Assembly: GCA_900544865.1 (NCBI GenBank)
Contig: UQXA01000002.1
Location: 1 to 64,000 of the forward strand
DNA length: 64,000 nucleotides
Origin: an uncultured Collinsella sp.
GTDB taxonomy: Bacteria > Actinomycetota > Coriobacteriia > Coriobacteriales > Coriobacteriaceae
Reading direction: 5' to 3'
Both the position numbers and the translations under genes were made by a program. The notes beneath the pieces were generated by a model. The model worked only from the letters and a program-made list of their open reading frames with translations, made no database searches and was not told the DNA's origin. Of this stretch, positions 27,031 through 34,865 are shown in pieces (the stretch's first letter is position 1; the number at the start of each line of letters is the position of its first letter).

Positions 27031-27588
27031 CTACCCTCTCCTCTTTTCACTCGAATCTTTGCTCGAGCCGTCGCTCGAGCCCTCGCTCAAATCGTTCGCG
27101 TCGTCTTTGCGCGGCAGACGGCCGGCGACCGTCTCGCGCAGCGCGCACCATTTATCTGCCAGGCATACAATCCAAGCCTCACGACACGTCGGCGGCACCG
27201 GCACCAGCGGAAACATATGCCGCACGATAATATTCCGCTCGCGCGACGTCAGCTCAAAATCTTCCTCCGCACGCGCCAGGGCAAAAAACGGATGCCGAAA
27301 TCCGTGCAGTCGATGGCTCGGGTCGGGGTCATGCCAATCGTAGAGAAAGTAATCGTGTAGCAGGGCTCCGCGCAGCAGCGAGGCACGGTCGACCGAAATG
27401 CCAGCACGGCCCAAGCGCTCGGCAAAGGACAGGCTCGCCCGCGCCACCGAAGTCACATGTGCATAGACCGTCACGTCGCCATGCTGGATAAACTCGCGCG
27501 TCAGGTCCAGACGGCCCATCTGTGCCAGTTGACGGGCAGCATAGTCGACCTCGTGCGCGATTTTCTCGGCACGAACGACATCGGACAT
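27031..27588 (-). CDS. HD domain-containing protein
   Basis: 185 residues from ATG 27588 preceded by GGAAGGAGGCAGC; a longer frame to 27660 has no such site. HD-superfamily metal ligands are visible in LLRGALLHDYFLYDWH (HD at about 82) and in NIIVRHMFPLVP and CLADKWCA. Probably a phosphohydrolase; the substrate is unknown. The C-terminal 20 residues are Ser/Asp-rich low complexity. First gene of a two-gene unit with the CmpB-family protein. Confidence 0.85.
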   Translation of the reverse strand: MSDVVRAEKIAHEVDYAARQLAQMGRLDLTREFIQHGDVTVYAHVTSVARASLSFAERLGRAGISVDRASLLRGALLHDYFLYDWHDPDPSHRLHGFRHPFFALARAEEDFELTSRERNIIVRHMFPLVPVPPTCREAWIVCLADKWCALRETVAGRLPRKDDANDLSEGSSDGSSKDSSEKRRG

Positions 27589-27816
27589 GCTGCCTCCTTC
27601 CAGCGACTCACGGCGACAAGCCACGGCCTGTGCGCAATCGATAAAAACATCATGGGACACATCAGTATGGCATCAGACAAAACGTTTTGCCCCGCCAGTT
27701 GGCGAATTACCGCGCCGCCGTCACATATCAAACGCCAAAATGTGCGAGACTGTTTTGTGCAATTGTGCCGGCCGAGGGAGCGCCGGCGCTCGATTCGCAT
27801 GGAGTAACCCACAACG

Positions 27817-29598
27817 ATGCTGCTTACGCAAACGACAACGCCCGAGGACGTCAAGGCTCTTAATCGCGCCGAGCTCCCGCAGCTCTGCGACGAGATTCGC
27901 CACGCCATCCTCGAAAGCTCCGCCGCTGTCGGCGGACACGTTGCCCCCAACCTGGGCGTCGTTGAGCTCACGGTCGCGCTCCATCGCGTGTTTAACTCCC
28001 CCACCGACAAAATTGTCTTTGACGTTTCGCACCAGACCTACGCCCACAAGGCGCTGACCGGGCGCGCGTATACCTATATCGATCCGGAACGTTTTGGCGA
28101 GGCTTCTGGCTTTGCCAATCCCGACGAGTCCGAGCACGACCTGTTCGCCATGGGCCACACCTCCACATCGGTGAGCCTGGGCTGCGGCTTGGCACACGCC
28201 CGCGATCTGGCGGGCGACAGCTACAACGTCATCACCATCATTGGCGACGGCTCGCTTTCGGGCGGCTTGGCGTTTGAGGGCTTCAACAATGCCGCCGAAC
28301 TCGACAGCAACCTGATCATCATCGTCAACGATAACGACCAGTCCATCGCCGAGAACCACGGTGGCCTCTATCGCAATCTGGCCGAGCTGCGCACCAGCAA
28401 CGGCACCTGTGAGCGCAACGTTTTCCGCGCGATGGGGCTCGACTACCGCTATCTGGACGCCGGTAACGATGTGTTGGCCCTCGTCGACGCGCTGCAGGAG
28501 CTGCGCGATATCGATCATCCCATCGTGCTGCACGTCTCCACCGCCAAGGGCAAGGGCTTTGAGCCGGCCCAAAACGACCCCGAGCGCTGGCACCACGTGG
28601 GTCCGTTTGACATGGCAACTGGGCGCAAGCTCTGCCCGGGCCATCCGAGCGAGCCTGCGCCGCGCACCTATGCCGACATTACGGGCGAGGCACTCAGCGC
28701 CGCCATCGAGCGCGATCCGCAGGTCGTGGGCATCACGGCTGCCACGCCCTACATCATGGGCTTTACACCCGAGCTTCGCGCTACCGCCGGCAAACAGTTT
28801 GTTGACGTGGGCATTGCCGAGGAGCACGCCGTGACTTTTGCCACCGCGCTTGCGCGCTCGGGCGCCAAGCCAGTCTTTGGTGTGTACGGCACGTTTTTGC
28901 AGCGCGCCTACGACGAGCTATGGCACGACCTGTGCCTCAACGACGCCCCCGCAACCATCCTGGTGTTTGGCGCATCAATCTTTGGCACCACATCCGAGAC
29001 GCACCTCTCGTTCTTTGATATTTCTATGCTGGGCGCTCTTCCCAACATGCACTACTTGGCGCCGGCCTGCATGGAGGAATATCTATCCATGCTGAGCTGG
29101 TCGCTCGACCACCGCGAGCATCCCGTGGCGATTCGTGTACCGGGCATCGGCCTGGTGAGCCGTCCCGACCTTGCGCCTGCCGAAAACACCGACTACAGCG
29201 CCGTTCGCTACAACGTGGTGCGCCAGGGTCGCGACGTAGCAGTGCTCGCACTCGGCGACTTCTTTGAGCTGGGTGAGCGCGTGGCAAACCGTCTGACTGT
29301 CGAGTACGGCATCGAGGCCACGCTCGTCAACCCGCGCTTTGCGACCGAGCTCGACCGCGAGTTCCTCGATAGCCTTGCCGCCGAGCATCGCGTTGTCGTC
29401 ACCCTCGAGGACGGCATCTTGGACGGCGGCTGGGGCGAGCGCGTGGCATGTTATCTGGCATGCACGCCGTTGCGCACGCGCACCTTCGGCATCGCCAAGG
29501 GCTTCCCCGACCGCTACGACCCCAACGAACTGCTCGCTCAAAACGGCATGACGGTCGAGAACATGGCCGCCGAAGCCGTAAGGCTACTCAACGAGTAA
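27817..29598 (+). CDS. dxs: 1-deoxy-D-xylulose-5-phosphate synthase (short Dxs-like)
   Basis: 593 residues. Thiamine diphosphate enzyme that condenses pyruvate and glyceraldehyde-3-phosphate, the first step of the MEP isoprenoid pathway. The TPP motif GDGSLSGG...NDN lies near residue 147; the substrate loops appear as FDVSHQTYAHKALTGR and GHTSTSVSLGCGLA, both differing from the canonical GHQ and GHSSTS wording. The transketolase pyrimidine domain (DVGIAEEHAVTFA) and C-domain follow. Slightly shorter than the usual 620 residues. It may be a divergent paralogue; whether another dxs exists outside the window cannot be seen. Confidence 0.85.
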   Translation: MLLTQTTTPEDVKALNRAELPQLCDEIRHAILESSAAVGGHVAPNLGVVELTVALHRVFNSPTDKIVFDVSHQTYAHKALTGRAYTYIDPERFGEASGFANPDESEHDLFAMGHTSTSVSLGCGLAHARDLAGDSYNVITIIGDGSLSGGLAFEGFNNAAELDSNLIIIVNDNDQSIAENHGGLYRNLAELRTSNGTCERNVFRAMGLDYRYLDAGNDVLALVDALQELRDIDHPIVLHVSTAKGKGFEPAQNDPERWHHVGPFDMATGRKLCPGHPSEPAPRTYADITGEALSAAIERDPQVVGITAATPYIMGFTPELRATAGKQFVDVGIAEEHAVTFATALARSGAKPVFGVYGTFLQRAYDELWHDLCLNDAPATILVFGASIFGTTSETHLSFFDISMLGALPNMHYLAPACMEEYLSMLSWSLDHREHPVAIRVPGIGLVSRPDLAPAENTDYSAVRYNVVRQGRDVAVLALGDFFELGERVANRLTVEYGIEATLVNPRFATELDREFLDSLAAEHRVVVTLEDGILDGGWGERVACYLACTPLRTRTFGIAKGFPDRYDPNELLAQNGMTVENMAAEAVRLLNE

Positions 29599-29600
29599 GA

Positions 29601-29641
29601 AAACCTCCGCAAGGAAAGCACCCCCTGCGGAGGTTTATATT
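29601..29641 (+). terminator. Terminator of dxs
   Basis: AAACCTCCGCA pairs with TGCGGAGGTTT, 11 bp perfect stem, followed by ATATTTT. Confidence 0.85.
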
Positions 29642-29655
29642 TTCGCGACGCGATT

Positions 29656-29873
29656 ATCTCAATCTGTAACATCTAGGGCCCGAATTCCCGTCTAACTGTT
29701 ACAGATCGAGATAAGACGTCGTAGTCCCAGACCTTTGTCTCAATCTGTAACAGATAGGGACCTTTTGACCGTCTAACTGTTACAGATCGAGACATTCGAA
29801 TTCCCCTGAAGAGAAAATCTCGATCTGTAACAGTCACTCGGCAAAAATGGCTGCAGATGTTACAGATTGAGAC
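29656..29873. repeat. Family C: three tandem 57-bp inverted-repeat units
   Basis: Units at 29656-29712, 29737-29793 and 29817-29873, each exactly 57 bp, spaced 80-81 bp. Each begins TCTCRATCTGTAACA and ends with its inverse TGTTACAGATYGAGA; the 25-bp centres differ. Lies between the dxs terminator and the amino-acid transporter promoter. Confidence 0.9.
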
Positions 29874-29905
29874 AAAACAGCAAGGCATGCCGCTGCATCG
29901 GTCAG

Positions 29906-29941
29906 AACCACCACAAAGGTGCCTGTCCCTTTTTGGTAGGT
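29906..29941 (-). repeat. Family A hairpin repeat, copy 4
   Basis: AACCACCA...TTGGTAGGT around CAAAGGTGCCTGTCCCTTT; same variant arm as copy 3. Confidence 0.85.
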
Positions 29942-29983
29942 AGAATAACCCATAAGGTAAGTATGTTTCTGTGTTATTTCGTG

Positions 29984-30013
29984 TTGACCCATTTGAGCGC
30001 GATAGGGTATAAC
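29984..30013 (+). promoter_or_regulatory. Promoter of amino-acid ABC operon
   Basis: TTGACC, 18-base spacer, TATAAC, placed 44 bp before the binding-protein start. Confidence 0.75.
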
Positions 30014-30056
30014 TCTACTCAACCGCTAGGGATTTTATTGAGAAAGGTGTTCTACC

Positions 30057-31052
30057 ATGAGCAAGAACCTCTCCCAGCAGGTCGTTCTCGACCGCCGCGG
30101 CTTTGTCGCCGCCACCTTCGCAACCGTCGCCGGCCTTGGTCTTGCCGGCTGCTCCGACACCAGCGCCGAGGCCGACAAGGGTTCCGCCGCCGGCTCCTCC
30201 AAGGGCTCCGAGGATACCGAGGTTTCCGCCACGCTCGATGCCAAGGCGTTCGACAAGCTCGTCAACGACGGCCCCAAGGCCGATGACGACGCCATCGCCG
30301 CCAGCACCTGGGCGACGGCCGTCAAGGACGCCGGTGTCTTTAAGATCGGTGGCGTTCAGACCTCCACGCTCTTCTCCCTCCTCAACGAGAAAGACGGTCA
30401 GACCCGCGGCTTCGACGCCGGTATCGCACAGCTCCTGTCCAACTACATCCTGGGCGAGAACAAGGTCGAGATCACCCAGGTGACCTCGGACACGCGCGAG
30501 TCCGTCCTGCAGAACGGCCAGGTCGACGCTGTCTTTGCCACCTACACCATCACTGACGAGCGCAAGAAGCTCGTATCCTTTGCCGGTCCCTACTACTACA
30601 CCCAGCAGGCCATCCTGGTGCTCGCCGATAACGACGACATTAAGAGCGTCGACGACCTGGCCGACAAGAACGTCGCCGTCCAGTCCGGCTCCAACGGCCC
30701 CGCCATCCTGGAGGAGTTCGCTCCCAAGGCCAGCCAGCAGGAGTTCAAGACCGACGAGGAGGCCCGCCAGGCACTCCAGCAGGGCCGCGTTGACGCCTAC
30801 GTCATCGATAACAACATGCAGCAGAGCGCCCTGGTCCGCGAGCCCGGCAAGTACAAGATTGCCGGCAAGCCCTTCGGCAGCAAGGAACCCTATGGCATTG
30901 GCCTGCCGCTCGATTCCGACGGTGTCGCCTTTGTCAACGACTTCCTTAAGAAGATCGAGGACGACGGCACCTGGACCGAACTGTGGCAGATCTGCATCGG
31001 CGACCGCACGGGCGACACCAACGTTCCCGAGCTGCCCGAGATCGGCGCCTAG
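30057..31052 (+). CDS. Amino-acid ABC transporter substrate-binding lipoprotein
   Basis: 331 residues. Signal with twin arginines (RRGFVA at 13-18) and lipobox LAGC with acceptor C32, so a probable Tat- or Sec-exported lipoprotein processed by Lgt. After a Ser/Lys/Asp linker, the SBP_bac_3 fold shows GFDAGIAQLLSNYI and the hinge region VQSGSNGPAILEEF. The binding arginine and aspartate typical of polar amino-acid binders are plausibly in TSDTRESVLQ and VDAYVIDNN. The closest functional group is glutamate/glutamine-type binders. First gene of the importer operon; a stem-loop follows. Confidence 0.92.
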   Translation: MSKNLSQQVVLDRRGFVAATFATVAGLGLAGCSDTSAEADKGSAAGSSKGSEDTEVSATLDAKAFDKLVNDGPKADDDAIAASTWATAVKDAGVFKIGGVQTSTLFSLLNEKDGQTRGFDAGIAQLLSNYILGENKVEITQVTSDTRESVLQNGQVDAVFATYTITDERKKLVSFAGPYYYTQQAILVLADNDDIKSVDDLADKNVAVQSGSNGPAILEEFAPKASQQEFKTDEEARQALQQGRVDAYVIDNNMQQSALVREPGKYKIAGKPFGSKEPYGIGLPLDSDGVAFVNDFLKKIEDDGTWTELWQICIGDRTGDTNVPELPEIGA

Positions 31053-31140
31053 GCAACGAGCCTGGTAACGGCCGCAACGAAACCATATGGAAACGCACGA
31101 TGCGCTTTATTGCGGTAAACTGTTTCCTCACAGAGTTGTC

Positions 31141-31172
31141 GGGGCTTCCGTACACACGGGAGCCCCTTTCCT
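31141..31172 (+). terminator. Intercistronic stem-loop after binding-protein gene
   Basis: GGGGCTTCCGT / ACGGGAGCCCC (one mismatch) then TTTCCTT. Probably a leaky terminator that keeps the binding protein above the permeases. Confidence 0.7.
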
Positions 31173-31190
31173 TATCGGCGGGAGGTCCGC

Positions 31191-31850
31191 ATGAGTCTCT
31201 CCGAACTCTGGTCGCTCTATGGCCAGAACTATATCGACGCGCTGCTAGCAACCTGGGGTATGACGCTTGAGTCGTTTGCCATCGCCATGGTGCTGGCCGT
31301 CGCCGTCACCGTGATGCGCGTGTCGCCGCTCAAGCCGCTGCGCGTCTTTGGCGACCTGTATGTCCAGGTCTTCCGTAATATCCCCGGCATCGCGCTGCTC
31401 ATCATCGTCGTCTATGCGCTGCCGCCGCTCAAGGTCGTTCTGCCCTACCGCACCTGCGTTATCGTCGCCACGGTCCTTTTGGGCTCGGCCTTTGGCTCCG
31501 AGAACTTTATGAGCGGCATCAACACCGTCGGCGTCGGCCAGGTGGAAGCCGCCCGCTCGCTGGGCATGAACTTTAGCCGTATCCTCGCCAAGATCGTGAT
31601 TCCGCAGGCGCTGCGCTCGAGCGTGCTGCCCATGACCAACCTCTTTATCGCCGTCATGCTCACCACCGCGCTCGGCAGTCAGGTGCCGTTGCAACCGCAG
31701 GAGCTCACCGGCGTGGTGAGCTATATCAACACGCGCTCGCTCGGCGGCGTCGCCGCGTTCTTTATCTCGGCGCTCGGCTACCTGGGCACGGCCTTTGTGG
31801 TGAGCCACATTGGCAACTACATCGATAAGAAGGTGAGGATCATCCGATGA
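31191..31850 (+). CDS. Amino-acid ABC transporter permease
   Basis: 219 residues, about five helices, His/Glu/Gln/Arg/opine permease family. The EAA loop that contacts the ATPase reads VEAARSLGMNFSRILAKIVI-PQA near 116-138. FRNIPGIALLIIVVY is the family-typical segment. Start ATG 31191 follows GGGAGGTCCGC. Overlaps the next permease by four bases (ATGA). Confidence 0.93.
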   Translation: MSLSELWSLYGQNYIDALLATWGMTLESFAIAMVLAVAVTVMRVSPLKPLRVFGDLYVQVFRNIPGIALLIIVVYALPPLKVVLPYRTCVIVATVLLGSAFGSENFMSGINTVGVGQVEAARSLGMNFSRILAKIVIPQALRSSVLPMTNLFIAVMLTTALGSQVPLQPQELTGVVSYINTRSLGGVAAFFISALGYLGTAFVVSHIGNYIDKKVRIIR

Positions 31851-32680
31851 GCAAGCACTCCTCCCCTGCGCTTACCATGCGTGATGCGCTCTACGAGGCT
31901 CCCGGCCCCAAGATGCGCGCCAAGATTCGCATCGGCACCGCCATCTCGCTTGTTGCCGTCGCCGCGCTCGTCGTCCTCGTGTTGCAGCGCTTTTATGTGA
32001 CCGGCCAGCTTTCGGTCCACTATTGGTATTTCTTTACGCACCTCACCACCTGGAAGTTCCTGCTTGCCGGCTTTGAGGGTACCGTTAAAGTCGCACTCAC
32101 CGCTGGCGCCATCGCGCTGGTGCTGGGCTTAGCCCTCATGCTCGGCCGCACGAGCGACATTAAGCCGCTGCAGCTGGTCTGCCGCGTACTCACCGATTTC
32201 TTCCGCGGCGTACCGAGCCTGCTGTTCATCTACTTCTTCTTTTTGGTGCTGCCCCAGTACAAGATTGCGCTGCCGTCGTTTTGGATGCTCACGCTTCCCG
32301 TCGCGCTCGCTGCCGCCGGCGTACTCGCCGAGATTTTCCGTGCCGGCGTCAACGCCGTGCCGCGCGGCCAGGTCGAAGCCGCCCAGGCACTCGGTCTCTC
32401 CAAGGCCAAAATCACCTTTAAAATCGTGTTGCCGCAGGCTATTCGGTTTATCATTCCGTCGTTGATTTCGCAGCTTGTGGTCGTAGTCAAAGACACCACC
32501 GTCGCCTACGTGGTGAGCTACCCTGACCTCATGCAAAATGCCCGCGTGCTCATTACCAACTACGACGCCCTCGTGTCGGTCTACCTGGTAATCGCGGTTA
32601 TCTACATCCTCATCAACGTCGCGATTAACAAGGCCGCTGTCTACGTTTCGCACAAGACCGGCGCGACCATCATCCGCTAA
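31847..32680 (+). CDS. Amino-acid ABC transporter permease
   Basis: 277 residues with a longer hydrophilic N-terminus of 30 residues and six helices. EAA loop VEAAQALGLSKAKITFKIVL near 177. FFRGVPSLLFIYFFF corresponds to the typical FRGTP motif with Val in place of Thr. Translationally coupled to the preceding permease; the two form the membrane heterodimer of the importer. Confidence 0.93.
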   Translation: MSKHSSPALTMRDALYEAPGPKMRAKIRIGTAISLVAVAALVVLVLQRFYVTGQLSVHYWYFFTHLTTWKFLLAGFEGTVKVALTAGAIALVLGLALMLGRTSDIKPLQLVCRVLTDFFRGVPSLLFIYFFFLVLPQYKIALPSFWMLTLPVALAAAGVLAEIFRAGVNAVPRGQVEAAQALGLSKAKITFKIVLPQAIRFIIPSLISQLVVVVKDTTVAYVVSYPDLMQNARVLITNYDALVSVYLVIAVIYILINVAINKAAVYVSHKTGATIIR

Positions 32681-32716
32681 CGCTTTACTATTTCTAGTCA
32701 TAAGGAGCCGAGTACC

Positions 32717-33481
32717 ATGGCACAGAGCACCTCTTCCACCGGCAATCAGCCGCTGATCGAGCTCAGGCACGTCGATAAGCACTATGGCGAGCTGCACGTT
32801 CTCAACGACATCAATCTGTCGGTCGACCGCGGCGAGGTCGTCGTGGTGATTGGCCCCTCGGGCTCAGGCAAGTCGACCATGTGCCGCACCATCAACCGCC
32901 TGGAAACCATCGACTCGGGCGAGATTCTCATCGAGGGCGAGCCGCTGCCGCAAGAAGGCAAGGATCTTGCCCGCATGCGTGCCGAGCTGGGCATGGTGTT
33001 CCAACAGTTCAACCTGTTTGCACATATGACCGTACTGCAGAACGTCATGCTGGGGCCGGTCGACGTTCTGGGCGTCCCCAAGGACGAGGCCCGTGAGCGC
33101 GCCATGGACCTGCTGGGCCGCGTGGGCGTTGCCGAGCAGGCCGATAAGGTGCCCGCACAGCTCTCGGGCGGCCAGCAGCAGCGCGTAGCCATCGCCCGCT
33201 CGCTTGCCATGCAACCCAAGGCCATGCTTTTTGACGAGCCCACGAGCGCCCTCGACCCCGAAATGATCAACGAGGTGCTCGAGGTCATGGTCCGTCTGGC
33301 CCAGCAGGGCATGACGATGATCGTCATCACGCACGAGATGAACTTCGCCCGCCGCGTTGCCGATCGCGTCGTGTTTATGGCCGACGGCCAGATTGTGGAA
33401 ACCGGCACACCCGACGAGTTCTTCGACCATCCCCAGACCAAGCGTGCCCAGGACTTCCTCAACTCCATTAAGGGCCACTAA
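32717..33481 (+). CDS. Amino-acid ABC transporter ATP-binding protein
   Basis: 254 residues, GlnQ/GluA type. Walker A GPSGSGKST (about 44), Q-loop VFQQFNLFAH, signature LSGGQQQR (about 149), Walker B MLFDEPTSALD and switch His in VITHEMNFA. Powers the importer with the two preceding permeases and the lipoprotein. ATG follows AAGGAGCCGAGTACC. Confidence 0.95.
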   Translation: MAQSTSSTGNQPLIELRHVDKHYGELHVLNDINLSVDRGEVVVVIGPSGSGKSTMCRTINRLETIDSGEILIEGEPLPQEGKDLARMRAELGMVFQQFNLFAHMTVLQNVMLGPVDVLGVPKDEARERAMDLLGRVGVAEQADKVPAQLSGGQQQRVAIARSLAMQPKAMLFDEPTSALDPEMINEVLEVMVRLAQQGMTMIVITHEMNFARRVADRVVFMADGQIVETGTPDEFFDHPQTKRAQDFLNSIKGH

Positions 33482-33568
33482 CCAGCCGCCCCGTGGGACA
33501 AATCCATCGAAAGTGTTGTCCTACGTCTCTCATGCGCCCTGTCACCTTCAGATTCGAAAGCTACACCT

Positions 33569-34378
33569 ATGATCGGAACTCGTACTTCATCGTCCTACAC
33601 CCCGCACGTCGACGTCGACCCCGCCGACCGCCCACTCATCCTCGTCGCGCCGCGCTGGGAAGAGGCAAAGCCGTTTTTGAGTGAAACGCTCTCCCCCAAC
33701 GAGGAAATCGCCAGCGTCTTTGTCGATGCCATCCTTGCCGCCGGCGGCCTGCCGCTGCAGATGTCCATCACCGAAGATATTGATGTTATCCGTCATTACG
33801 TCGATATCGCCGACGGCATCGCCATTCCCGGCGGCCCCGATGTCAATCCCAAACGTTGGGGCGATGATCGACCCTACGACCCCACCCTCTGCTGCGAGAT
33901 CCGCGATAGCTTTGAGTTTAAGCTGGTCGGCGAGGTGCTCCGCGCCAAAAAGCCGCTCTTTACCACCTGCCGCGGCACGCAGTTGCTCAATGTCGCCACT
34001 GGCGGCACCCTGTGCATGGACGTGCCGAGCCTGGGTGCGCGCGAGGGCCGCACGCAGTGGCGCCATACCCACGTGCTCAACGATCCCGTGCACCCCGTCG
34101 AGGTCGTGCCGGGCTCGCTGCTGGAACGCGCGGTTGGCGGGCACAGGCTAATCCAGACCAACTCCGCACACCACTGCTGCGTCGACCGTCTGGGTAAAAG
34201 CACGCGCTTGGTCGCCAAAGCAACCGACGGCGTTCCCGAGTGCATCGAAGTCGAAGGCCAGCCGTTCTGTCTGGGCGTGCAATGGCACCCTGAGTACACG
34301 TGGAAGACACTCGAGACCGACTTTAACCTGTGGAAGTCGTTTGTCGAGGCGGCGGCCAAGGTAAAGCAGGCCCGCTAG
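33569..34378 (+). CDS. Peptidase C26 / gamma-Glu-GABA hydrolase-like protein
   Basis: 269 residues, class I glutamine-amidotransferase fold. Nucleophile C134 in TTCRGTQLL, catalytic His and Glu in QWHPEY near 243. The family-specific IAIPGGPDVNPKRWG is present. Homologues (PuuD) split gamma-glutamyl compounds such as gamma-glutamyl-GABA. It follows the amino-acid importer by 87 bp and may act on the imported substrate or its conjugates; that link is inference. Weak ribosome-binding site. Confidence 0.88.
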   Translation: MIGTRTSSSYTPHVDVDPADRPLILVAPRWEEAKPFLSETLSPNEEIASVFVDAILAAGGLPLQMSITEDIDVIRHYVDIADGIAIPGGPDVNPKRWGDDRPYDPTLCCEIRDSFEFKLVGEVLRAKKPLFTTCRGTQLLNVATGGTLCMDVPSLGAREGRTQWRHTHVLNDPVHPVEVVPGSLLERAVGGHRLIQTNSAHHCCVDRLGKSTRLVAKATDGVPECIEVEGQPFCLGVQWHPEYTWKTLETDFNLWKSFVEAAAKVKQAR

Positions 34379-34399
34379 CTCGCGAACCGCACAACAGAT

Positions 34400-34446
34400 A
34401 AAGGGCGCTCCGCCGGCCACATGGTCCGACGGAGCGCCCTTTTGCC
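34400..34446 (+). terminator. Terminator of peptidase C26 gene
   Basis: AAAGGGCGCTCCG / CGGAGCGCCCTTT 13-bp perfect outer stem, T tract to 34443. Symmetric A/T tracts make it usable in both directions. Confidence 0.9.
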
Positions 34447-34484
34447 TATACGCGGCCAGCATACAGCCCAAGGCTCGCAAGCTC

Positions 34485-34841
34485 TTATTCAGCCGCCTCG
34501 CGCAGGGCCGACATCGTAGCCGCATATTGCTGCTGCAGCGCGTGCATTCTCTCGCGAGCGCCATCAACGGCATCAGCGCCACGCAGCGATTCGGTCACCA
34601 CGACCGCCGGCTCGTACAGATTATCAAATCCCAGGTTCTGGCTCACGCCCTTGAGCGTGTGCGCTGCCATAAACGCACCTTCGGTGTCTCCTGCCGCCAT
34701 GGCGGCCTCCAGCTTGTCCATGCTCTCGTCATCCAAAAACTTGAGGGCAAAGCGGGCAAGCATCTCCTCGCCCATCAGCCGAGCGCACGCGTCATCATAA
34801 TTGGCGCCGATCTTCTCATACGCCTCACGCATGGAAATCAT
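34485..34841 (-). CDS. Hpt domain phosphotransfer protein
   Basis: 118 residues, all helical. The phosphorylatable H61 sits in AAHTLKGVSQNLGF, the Hpt signature. Relays phosphate between histidine kinase and receiver domains. It lies 24 bp downstream of the REC-containing protein at 34866 in the same direction, so that receiver is the likely partner. No sensor kinase is in the window. Confidence 0.9.
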   Translation of the reverse strand: MISMREAYEKIGANYDDACARLMGEEMLARFALKFLDDESMDKLEAAMAAGDTEGAFMAAHTLKGVSQNLGFDNLYEPAVVVTESLRGADAVDGARERMHALQQQYAATMSALREAAE

Positions 34842-34865
34842 GGATTAAAAACTCCTTTGGTCAAA

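Noticed and set aside
29656..29873. Possible short CRISPR array
   Set aside because: Repeats are paired inverted ends around 25-bp centres, not direct repeats with spacers, only three units, and no cas genes nearby.
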